Shown here in pieces: positions 47,301-59,300 of a stretch of DNA of 64,000 bases. How positions within the stretch are numbered: the first letter of the stretch is position 1; the number at the start of each line of letters is the position of its first letter. The stretch is from positions 49,019,842-49,083,841 of the forward strand of contig CM059569.1 in the NCBI GenBank assembly GCA_030386875.1, in the 5' to 3' direction. The stretch comes from Morinoia aosen (Eukaryota; Arthropoda; Malacostraca; Amphipoda; Talitridae). A program made the translations under genes and the position numbers. A model generated the notes under the pieces. That model was not told where the DNA came from, did not search any database, and was given only the letters and a program-made list of their open reading frames with translations.

Positions 47301-50300
47301 AGAAATAGAGTCATACTCTAATTATTATGACCTCAGTAAATCTTTTGGGAATGGTTCCGATTAAGACCTGCAAAACTTACAAAAAATTCCACCAGCCAGA
47401 GCCAATGGTAACCATCACCTCAGGATCTGAACTTGGCCTTTCTCGACCCAACCTGGTTGGACTCTGCCTTGAACACCTCATGATCCGAATTTTGACCAGA
47501 CCGTGGCGTTGACCAGTCGTCGGTCCTATTTGACCATTCCACGTTTTAACCTCCAGCGCCATCTATTGAATTGGACGTGAAACTGAAACGGGCCTTAATC
47601 GGAACTGAAGCCAAAATATTTAAAATTAGGTTATGTATAAACTAAACATGTCCAACAAGATGCCCATCTGTTGCATTACAAGTGTTCAAATGCCAGTAAA
47701 ATATTGCTAGACCCAATGAGACACACTAAAAGTTGGATAAATCCTTACAGAGGCTTCAGCAGTTCTCCCAATGAGGTCTTATTTGAAGTGAACTGGTGTT
47801 TTGTAGACCTAACTCTTCAAATGACCCCAGAAGTAGATATATTGGGGTGTTATGTCAGGATATTGTAGTGGCCACATTTCAAATTTCAAAGCCTTGTAGC
47901 TCTAATGCAGAATTTTTGATGACTCAGTTGTTGAGTGAAAAGTGTTTATTTCATATGTACCAACCTTATATTGAAGTTTGTCCAACAAAGCTCTGGTCAC
48001 ACTGTATACTAGTACATCCCTCTTCATTTGAAATAAGAAAGAAGGCAAAATGAAAGAAAGGCCATAAGAAATGAATAATAAATCTCTTGATAGTTGATGA
48101 GGCTGAATGCACACAGCCCATCAAAAATGTATAATTATGTTTGACGAATCACATGACACACATTCTTATTTCCTAAGAATTCATGTGATTTAATTCCTAC
48201 TCAAATCTGATAGATTAATATGCTGGAAATTGTGGAGTTGATGAAGAGTGTATCACAGATACGCTCATCACACACTTTTGGGCTGGGTTCAGACAGACAG
48301 AGAGACAGACAGACAGACAAACGCGGCTCTTATTATAGTATAGATTAGTGTTCGCTACCTCTGTGTTTCATTTTCCTTTGTGCCCTCAAAATCTATTTGA
48401 CTATCTGTATTCTGTTTTTCGAAGAGATAAATTAAGAGAGACTGCATTGTGTGTACACAGTTTGGAAACCAGTTATAGTCTGCCACTAAGTAGTTACAAT
48501 TTTAGCCTGTGATGCTGTGAACTGTTGCACTCTCATTGGAGTGTTGATTGTAAGTTGGGGTCTGCTACAAATGCTTATGTTTGGAGATATACAGTGTTCA
48601 GTCATGAGTTAGAGCCATTTCTCAAAACACATACTTCCTGTCTCCTTCAGAGAAGTAAAATGTTGAAGCATCCAAGTGCAGATAAATGATAGGTAAAACT
48701 GTAAATTTTACTGAATGAAAATTTTGATGAAGAAGTATTTCATTTTTTCATGTTTGGTAAAACAATTTACCTGCAAGCTACCAGAGTAAACTGTGTCCTT
48801 TGTAAAAACAAGTCATTGTTTAATTTATTTATATAAGACTTTGATTCTTAAGGCAAATCCAGGTAATTACATATGGGAAAATGCTCTTCAAATTTGAAGT
48901 CTAACAACTCATTTTCTGATCTATATACTTAATAGCAGATCTCTAAATTTGTGCGAGTCCGTTTGGAAAATTGGCTGAGTCTACATGGTCGAGTGAGGTA
49001 TTAAATTGAAGCCACTGGTGTCTATATTTGCAGAAAACTATTTATTTAAATTTTTTTTAATTTTTTTTTTTTTTATTTTGATTTTTTTCTTCTTTATTTC
49101 TTTATTTTTTGATTATTTACTTTTTTTTTAATTTTTATTTATTTTTTATTTATTTATTTTTTTTCCATTTTATTTTTTATATTTTTTTTTATTTTTTTTA
49201 TTTTTTTCTATTTTTTATTTTTTTTATTTTTCTTATTTTTTATTTTTATTTTATTTTTTTAATTTTTTTATTTTTAGGCAAGTCGGACAACCCGATACTC
49301 GGGTTGAACCGGCTTAAGCTTAGCCGGTTACCGGAGGTAACCGGCTAGTACAACTATATTATCATTCTTGTTAAAGTCTCCAAATTTTTTGAACAGGCCC
49401 TAACTTTTATGATGAAGCATAATTTTATCAATTGTGTGAAGCAGATTATTAATAAATTTTTGATTTTACCACTAACAGCAATCTTTCTGTAGGGTAAAGT
49501 GGTAATGATATAGGCAGGCATGATATAAGTGTTGGTCTTAGCTATATGTTTTTGTAACTACAGCAGGTGGTCTTGGTGGAGGGTTCCAACTGGGCCAACC
49601 AGCTGCACAGACCAGCTCTTCAACTGGTTTAGGTGACTTCAGCTTTGGCAGCAGCAGCACTGCTAGCAACCCTCTTCTTGGAGGTGAGTGATCTTCTGGG
49701 TCTTCAAAGGCTGGAATTTGTTCATGGCAGGCTTACTCTTGTAATGACTCCTACACTGGGATTTTGGTTTACCCCTTATTCTGTTACTTTAACAAATCAC
49801 CCGAAAATATTAATGTGTCCACAATTTTGTGATTGTGAAACTTTCATTGAATAAGGTGTGGTGAAATAGAATAAATAAGACATATATTTGGCAAAATCAC
49901 ATCAAATTTTATTTTTGGGCTAAATTCCGTGAAGCTATAACATTTTAAAGAAGGGTAAACATTCTGCGGGGCTACAAACATTGGAATGTGTTGTGTGTGT
50001 CTTAGCGGCGATCGAGGGTCGGCTCTTTGGACAGTGTTCTCAAGTGCTTGAAACAGGATGTCATACATCAAACTGCCACACGGCGGTTGGCGCTTCGTCC
50101 AAACTTCTACGGTTCAGGCGTCTACAAAACACAAACACACAATCTTGAACACAAAACACATCTCAGGCCAACACAACACAAGACACACACACAACACACA
50201 TGCGTTGCGTGGGAACGCCCGGACGAGTCAGCTTCGAAGGGGAGCACATCCCGTCGGCCAATCAGCGATCTGTAAGGGATCAGGCCAGTGGGTGTGTCAG

Positions 50301-53300
50301 AGAACGCGCCAGTTACATTTCGGCAACCCGAAGCAGGCAAGATTTCCACCAATCCTAAGGGAAACACGTGATCTTTGCAAGGGAACAATCGCGAATAATC
50401 TGGAAAAGAAAACAAGCGAGAGTATATAAGCGGCGGACAAGTACATTCGGGAGGATTTTTCTTGAGTTATACAAGAAGGAGGTGTACGTGATCTGAGGGC
50501 ACACCCAACGGAGCATTTCGGCCGCTGCCGGAATGCTTCCAACGTGAGCGGCAAAAATTTAAATATATGAGTAAAGTGAACGTCGAAGTGTCAAGAACAA
50601 ATAGTCTCCTTGAAGGATGTTAGCATCGCGGCGATGTTCGTTAACGACCGCTCCACAACGATTCTACGGAGGGAGATTCAAGAGATGTTTCGACTCCAAC
50701 ACCTAGATCGTAATAACTCCCACATGCAAGCAATAACTGCTCAATGACGAAGTTTGCAACGATGCTACGCAGCAACGAGACCTTCAGAGTTCAATCTCCT
50801 TTGGCCCTCAAACGAGAGGTGCTCGATTTGGAGCGCTGGACGAGAGCAGCACCACTGAGGCGGCAGGCGGTACTCAATTTAGAGCGCTGGGCGGGAGTAA
50901 CAATACTGAGGCGGCAGTCCGGTGAAGATGGTCGGCATCGGATCAACTCTACGTGTATTCTTCAGGCAGTATTGGAAACATATTAGGTCATCGAAATCTA
51001 CATGCTGCAAGAAAGTGTAGCACGAAATGATTTGTTTATAGGACTCTGGAAAATTATCCATGCAGTGAATCGCCAGTCAAGTAATAAGTGAAAGCAGTGT
51101 GTTCAAATTCAACGCGCTAAATTTCGTAAATGGCCCCTTTTCTGTATTAGGTGTCGAGTTATTGTTGGGCGTGCTAATTATGGGAGTAAATTGTGTTTGC
51201 TATGATGTTGTGCACTTAGCAGGAGGATGTGTTTCGGTCACAAAGCAAGAGTTCAGATGGTACGTGATGCTAAGTGTTTACTAATTTTTGAACACCTTGT
51301 GGTAAGCAAAGTTCTTTGATTTTTATATTGCATTATTTCCGCATATTTCGTGTTCATGCTAGCCCATTCATCGACTATGTTTCCTGATTTTTGCACAGTG
51401 CGGAAAGTTATTTTGTCGTAATTCTGAAATTGTTGGGCTAGCGTTCATTGTGATAAGGAGAGCAAACTTATCGTTTTTGTGTGTGTCTCATTATGTTGCT
51501 CATGTTAACCCGCTCATTTTGTGCTCATGTTGCTATAACATTTCCCTGTGCTTTAATCATTGCATTGAAATATTATGTGTGTCCTATTCAAATCCACGTG
51601 TTTCCAAATAAATTCATGTAAATCTTAATAACTCTTTTATTCTCCATGTCTGGTATGCAGGTGTACGCAAGCATAAAGGATAATACTTTAACATGTTTGG
51701 GGGTTGAGACTCCCCCTGCGTGCGTGATTAGTAACCCTTTTCACGTATCGCGACAGGGAAAATTCTAATTATCCTGTGCAAGCGTACTGTCTGTATATCA
51801 GCTTGGAAATTTAAAGGAATTCATTTTCAGTTGTCCAAAATTTCTGTTGCTTTTAATTCAGTCAAACAGTCGCTCGATAATTAAGCAGAATTTCCTGCAA
51901 GTACAATTCACCCCGTGTCATTTTAAGTACGCTCCAATTCTTGGGGAGTAATTTCTAACTTAGAGATCTATGCCGTCGCCTGAGACCGGGCGAGCTGTTG
52001 GAAGGGTAATAAAAGACCGGAAATTTCTTGTGGCGGTGAAGCTGAGCCGCAGTCAGACTATATCTGAGCGCCTAATTTGAAGTAAGCCTGACTGAACTCT
52101 GTAAAGCTGTGTAATTCTCTGCCATTAAGTTTCTCAGGAATAATGAGAAGTTCATTTGACAGTATTGCAGGCGTAGATCAGATTTCTTTGTCATAATGTT
52201 GAAATTGATTAAGTTGAATATTGTCTTCTTGGCGAGTTTCACAACAAATTTTAAAAAATAACAGTGTTGAATCTTCTGAGAGCATTTTATTTTCTTGGCC
52301 GTGCTAATCGTTATAAAAATTGCAAGTTCTGAAGTGCAGCCGGCATTATTAAAATATTTTTGTTCATCATGGGAGACATTGTTTTTTTGGTAATCATTCA
52401 ATGCCTAAAAGATTTTGTTTGTGTTACAATCTCTCAAGGATTAGATTCAGTCGTGTAGGTGCGTGATATGCAGCAGAATTTTCGTCATGTGCTAATTTTC
52501 TGCGAGTTATTGTGGTGCCTCCCAATTTTGGTACTGATTCCGGCCAGAGCTGGTCCGCTGCTGCATGAGACTGAGTGAGTCGGCTTGTAATGGCATTTCA
52601 CTGCTTTGAGTCATAAATGCGTGAGAGGACGGAGTAATAAAATTTGAGATTCTTGCAGCTGCAGTAGAACCATTTTCTGAGCGCCTAATTTGAAGTGTAC
52701 TTGACTGAGTGTAATCCATGTCTATTAATTTCGAAATGCTACGAGAAATTTATACCTTCTGGAATCTTTGCTCATTTTTCTTTTGTGCCGCTGAGTTGAT
52801 CTAGTTAATGTTGTCTGAGTGAATATTGCACCAAATGCGTACTCTATTTTCTTGACAGTGTGTTCGATAAAAAAATTTTTTCTTGAGTGCTGAATTTTTG
52901 GTTGCATTTTCTATGATCTGCACAATTCTTAGGTTTAACTGAATTTAGGTGTGCAGCGATTGTTCTGGAAACTAACGCCGTAATTTTAGCAGACAACGCC
53001 TTATCTCAAGTGAGTCTTTGAAACAAGTTTACATTTTTCTGGGCTTTGAGACATTTAGTAATTAATCTAGTTGGAATTTTCATTTTTTAATGATACCTCG
53101 CTTATAAATGATTTGCAAAAATTTTTTGGCCTCGTGTGTGTCAAGCTTCTCCAATCAGCTTTAGCAACATAATTCATGTTTTCATTCGTTGATATTTGAG
53201 AGCTTAAAGTATTTAAATTAACATCGGCTAAGAAGCAGTAATGGGATTGTTTGAGAATCAATTTCCGTGATGTCAATGGGACAGTAAAATTTTTTTTGTG

Positions 53301-56300
53301 TTGAAAATTGTTGAATGAATTAAGTGACGGTGCTTAGGATAAAAATTAAATGTAGTGTTTTAAAGTAAGTAATAATTTTCAACGATGCTGCACTTGCAAT
53401 TCATTTCATTTTATTCTGCAGGCGGAAAATAACAGTTGAATGCCATTGTGATGAGAATATAATCAGCATGAATTGAACTAATGGAATCCGATGCCCTTGC
53501 TAAGCGAGTATTCGTGCAGAGCTTTGTCTTGAATATATATTTCATAAATTTTCAGTATGCTGTTTCCTTATTGAATGTTTCCAGGATTTATCACCTTTTA
53601 ATGCTCATTGGTATTATGTGTGGAATGATGGCCCGGATGTATTCCTATATTTTTAAGTTGAAACCGACTTACATCACTGGAAAAGTTGAATAAATTTTGC
53701 GTTTTGGTATTCAAAATATTGGATGACCGAGCAAGTTTAAATTCATTATGGCACCATGATTGAATTTAATTTGAGAGTTTCCTTGAAGTTTAATATGAAT
53801 GTAATTTTGCTCTAACAAGCTCAGGAACACAAATCATTTGAAGTGAGAGCATTTCAGGTATAATGGTCGGGATCTTCAGCCAAGTAATCACTTGAACGTT
53901 TTTTTTGACAACGAATTTTGTTCCTGGCTGTCAAATGTAGAGTGAATTAGAATTTTCATGCCGGTGTCGGATTGAAACTGAGGAAGTGATGTTGCCTAGA
54001 ACAATAAGTTTTACTTTAGTGTACTCGTTTCATCTCTGAGAATGTGTTGCATGTCATGAAAATGCTCCGCAGACAATTCTTGGATAAATTTAGCTACTTA
54101 GAGATAAAATGCCGCCACACACGTGACCAGTAAAGTAAATTACATTTGTTAAATTTCAGCATTTACAACAATTTCATGCAAGACTCCAGTGTTCAGGAGT
54201 GAGAAGTGAATATTAATTTTTTTTGAGCTGTTGCTGAATTTGATTGTTTCAAAGTAATTTGTTTTGTTATTCTTCTCAAATTCCGTGGACATAAAATCTT
54301 TATAGCGTCATACCACTATTCATATAAAGTCCGTGGAAAATATAATTTTTGTCGAGTGTGGCGGATAAATTTAGTGTACTTCAATCTCAGCGTCCATAAG
54401 TGGGATGAAACTTTATTAATAATTAAGTATACGTAGTTTTAGGAAAGGAACACGTGGAGTGCAGACACATTTCGCCTATTCAGTTCATGCCGCCAATGAA
54501 TAAATTTTCCTTTTTTGAAGTGTGCGTTAATGAAAAATTGTGTATTTTTCCTCAAGTCGTTGGTTGTCTTACTCTGAGGGAATGTTCAAGTTATACTCAT
54601 GTGAGAGGTGCAAATTGTATCTTACTGAAACTGAATTCTACTACAGCGAAGGAGATAGAGTTGTGTAGATTTTGAAGAAATACTACGCCATTTCTCGAGT
54701 GGGATTCGACCTCGAATTTTATCGCAGAGTAAAGTATTGCCTCGTGTGAGAGATGAATATTCCTTGCGTACGTCTGGGAGTATCGTCTCGCTAAACAGAG
54801 AAATTTACTTGTACTGAAAGCGAAAATGACCTAACATTCGGTATTGAATTAAATCGGTGGAACGGAAGATCCATGAGAATTCTTCAGAATAATTTTTGGA
54901 TTTTATAATGCATTCCTCGTATTTGTCTACGCATTCTCTCTCGTTCGTGCGCGGATTTTGGACAGGTTCGTTGGGGTCGGTTTTGCCTGATCAACAAAAG
55001 TAGCTCTGGCGTGCCTTCTAATGTTTGAGCGTAGGATGGGAGGAGCAGAAACATTCGACAATGCTTTGAATTTGACATGGTTTAGTTGTAACTTTAATCA
55101 AATTGTGTGGACCGTTTCGTCAGTAATTGAAATTAAATCGTCAATTGATGGCGAGAGTAGGTTTGCATAATTAGGATGGATATACCAACTTCATTGGGAT
55201 ATGTTTATTTTCTACTACGAAAATGCTCAATATTCGAGATGGAGTGTGATTTCTGTAAACAAATTGATTTATAGCGTTAAAATGGAAATGAATTACGACT
55301 GGAATGTACAAGTGAAATCTTCATCGAGGATGTATGTAAGCGAGATAGACCGCGCAGCAGAAAGCATCGGTCGGAATTTATTGCTTTATGGATAGCACAA
55401 GCAATTAAGAAATTGTGGCTGTACGTTCAAGCTGATGTGGTTAAAACTCTAGTGTGGTATTACGGAACGCAAGAACATAGGATGTTGTGAGAACATGGAA
55501 AGAATGTATATTGAATGTTATCAGTAGCCTTGAAATAAATGCGTTGAAATTGAAGGACGACGAAGGAAACGATTTCATTGAATAACAATTGTGCAATGCC
55601 TCAAGGTCTGAGACTTAGGTAATGATCATGTCATTTTTGTACATTTTTGTGTGTGTTATCAGGATGTTAGATCATCAGAACGGCTGTTCTCAGCAAAAGT
55701 ATGATGTAAAGTCTGACAGAGTAATGACACACTGTGTATTCATTTTACATTACGTGCGTTAGGGATGTCGACCAAATTGGTCCATTTCCCGATTTAGCGT
55801 ACAACATTTGTGTGAATGTTTATATAATCCTGTGGCAAGGTGGAATCATTAAAATGTGCTGCACTGAATCTTGGGGCTGAGAATCGGATGAAATTTCATG
55901 TCATGTCTATTTTTTGAATTTCTTTGTATGTCGGTGTTGTCATAATGTCTGATCGTTAGAAAAGCCTTCGCGGCAGAGTATAACGTAAAGTTAGACGCCT
56001 TGACAATACCCAATGTATATGTGTTTTTTTTATTGGTGCGTATGCGGGAATTCGACCTGCCTGGTGAATTTCCTGCTCTTTCGTACCTCATGTGTAAGAA
56101 TGTTCATATAGTCTTGTGCCAAGGTAATCGACGCCTACGATTGAAAAATGGGGCTGGTCGTAAGTTACTGGAATGAGATGTATTAGTTTCTTCGAAATAT
56201 TTAGGTGAATCGACTGATTAGTAACACCGTCGAACGAATTTCGGCTTTGTCTAGAGTTGGTTGAGGATGCCGGAAATTAACTATTTTACGTATGTATGTA

Positions 56301-59300
56301 GGAATTCTTCGCGTAGCTCACGTCCGCCTCACTCAAGGCAGATTTTGAAGGAAAGCGAGGAATAATTCTTACGTTGATCGACCATGTAATGCGCTGTCTC
56401 TCGAGTACAAATGGACCAGGTTAGACAATTAAACGCGTATTCACGGAAGGAGATCATTGGCAATTTAACGCGAAACTCAGGGGTCTAAGTCATGCTGGTC
56501 GACAAGCGGACTGAGAATCAAAACCTGAAGATCTTCGCAAATAAATGTGCTTCATTTTCTACAATTATGATGGAAGAGCTGATGAGCTCCGACGTGGGAG
56601 TCCTACGCGTATTGACGCAGTAATCTACAGGATTTGTCAGCGAAGTAACGCAACGAGGATCTACGGAATTTCCACGAGTTCACGTGACGCCAAGGATGAA
56701 TTTTTTTTTAATGGAAAAGCTTCAGAATACCTCTATTCTCAGCAGGGGGCCCTCCCCAGGAACAGTAGCAAGCCCAGGATCAGTAGCAAGCCGAAGAGGA
56801 GTAGCACGTCACAGGAACAACAACCACGAGCTGTAACTAGGTGCACAGGAGGAGCAACAGCGAGTTTTTGTTGCAAGAAAAACGTCTACTTTGAATCACA
56901 GGATGTAATGATAATTATGAGGAAGAAAACTTGAGGTTGGAAAATTACCTCCATTTGAGATTGTGTTTTTAGGTGGATTGCAACCGAGAAAGCTGAAAGG
57001 ATGTCTCTACTTGTAACAAATTCGCCGATTTTTCGATCTCTAATTTATATGTTTATCTATGTCGATGAATTTGCCGAGAGCAAGTCGAGAATAATATGTC
57101 GTGTGTGTTTTATTTTGTGCGTTCATGTTGTCCGATTTATGCGTTATCTTTGATGTGTTATTTTCTCCTTGCGTTCTATAATAATGTGTATAAGAAATGT
57201 GCGTTGCAAGTATTTAGTGTGTGTCAGGTATTAATGAATTTTTTTTAAATGCGTCAACATAGGTGTGTTGCAAGAAGGTAAATCATGAGGTGATATGTAA
57301 GGATATTTTCATGTCGGGAAAAGCGAAGGGATTGAAAATGGGGGTGAACATTTTCTAATTTTTAACGTAAGGGGTACGTCACGGTCATAATTGAAATTAA
57401 CGAGTGAAAATTTTGAAACTTAAAATGCTTTGATATTGTCATAGGAAAATTTGAACCGTGGGCTCAAATTTTGTTAAGGGCGCGGGGATGTGTGGTGAAA
57501 TAGAATAAATAAAACATATATTTGGCAAAATCACATCAAATTTTATTTTTGGGCTAAATTCCGTGAAGCTATAACATTTTAAAGAAGGGTAAACATTCTG
57601 CGGGGCTACAAACATTGGAATGTGTTGTGTGTGTCTTAGCGGCGATCGAGGGTCGGCTCTTTGGACAGTGTTCTCAAGTGCTTGAAACAGGATGTCATAC
57701 ATCAAACTGCCACACGGCGGTTGGCGCTTCGTCCAAACTTCTACGGTTCAGGCGTCTACAAAACACAAACACACAATCTTGAACACAAAACACATCTCAG
57801 GCCAACACAACACAAGACACACACACAACACACATGCGTTGCGTGGGAACGCCCGGACGAGTCAGCTTCGAAGGGGAGCACATCCCGTCGGCCAATCAGC
57901 GATCTGTAAGGGATCAGGCCAGTGGGTGTGTCAGAGAACGCGCCAGTTACATTTCGGCAACCCGAAGCAGGCAAGATTTCCACCAATCCTAAGGGAAACA
58001 CGTGATCTTTGCAAGGGAACAATCGCGAATAATCTGGAAAAGAAAACAAGCGAGAGTATATAAGCGGCGGACAAGTACATTCGGGAGGATTTTTCTTGAG
58101 TTATACAAGAAGGAGGTGTACGTGATCTGAGGGCACACCCAACGGAGCATTTCGGCCGCTGCCGGAATGCTTCCAACGTGAGCGGCAAAAATTTAAATAT
58201 ATGAGTAAAGTGAACGTCGAAGTGTCAAGAACAAATAGTCTCCTTGAAGGATGTTAGCATCGCGGCGATGTTCGTTAACGACCGCTCCACAACGATTCTA
58301 CGGAGGGAGATTCAAGAGATGTTTCGACTCCAACACCTAGATCGTAATAACTCCCACATGCAAGCAATAACTGCTCAATGACGAAGTTTGCAACGATGCT
58401 ACGCAGCAACGAGACCTTCAGAGTTCAATCTCCTTTGGCCCTCAAACGAGAGGTGCTCGATTTGGAGCGCTGGACGAGAGCAGCACCACTGAGGCGGCAG
58501 GCGGTACTCAATTTAGAGCGCTGGGCGGGAGTAACAATACTGAGGCGGCAGTCCGGTGAAGATGGTCGGCATCGGATCAACTCTACGTGTATTCTTCAGG
58601 CAGTATTGGAAACATATTAGGTCATCGAAATCTACATGCTGCAAGAAAGTGTAGCACGAAATGATTTGTTTATAGGACTCTGGAAAATTATCCATGCAGT
58701 GAATCGCCAGTCAAGTAATAAGTGAAAGCAGTGTGTTCAAATTCAACGCGCTAAATTTCGTAAATGGCCCCTTTTCTGTATTAGGTGTCGAGTTATTGTT
58801 GGGCGTGCTAATTATGGGAGTAAATTGTGTTTGCTATGATGTTGTGCACTTAGCAGGAGGATGTGTTTCGGTCACAAAGCAAGAGTTCAGATGGTACGTG
58901 ATGCTAAGTGTTTACTAATTTTTGAACACCTTGTGGTAAGCAAAGTTCTTTGATTTTTATATTGCATTATTTCCGCATATTTCGTGTTCATGCTAGCCCA
59001 TTCATCGACTATGTTTCCTGATTTTTGCACAGTGCGGAAAGTTATTTTGTCGTAATTCTGAAATTGTTGGGCTAGCGTTCATTGTGATAAGGAGAGCAAA
59101 CTTATCGTTTTTGTGTGTGTCTCATTATGTTGCTCATGTTAACCCGCTCATTTTGTGCTCATGTTGCTATAACATTTCCCTGTGCTTTAATCATTGCATT
59201 GAAATATTATGTGTGTCCTATTCAAATCCACGTGTTTCCAAATAAATTCATGTAAATCTTAATAACTCTTTTATTCTCCATGTCTGGTATGCAGGTGTAC

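Larger units (their letters stand above)
44392..49563 (+). other. First intron of the nucleoporin gene
   Basis: About 5.2 kb. Holds an unclassified GC-richer insert-like block (about 44600-46160), an 8-bp-TSD MITE (46563-47079), a short MITE (47353-47606), a GACA microsatellite with a retroposon-like tail (48290-48345) and a T-rich tract ending in a palindrome cluster (49040-49345). Confidence 0.7.

Noticed and set aside
49040-49345. Definite Helitron call
   Set aside because: The hairpin abuts CTAGT instead of lying about 10 bases upstream, and no 5' TC end or Rep/helicase gene is visible; kept only as an observation.
49109-49348. 79-codon Phe/Tyr/Ile-rich frame
   Set aside because: Translation of the T-rich low-complexity tract.
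50027-51284. Several 60-123-codon frames inside each LTR
   Set aside because: Present identically in both LTRs, with no start context or domain; LTR sequence is expected to be non-coding.
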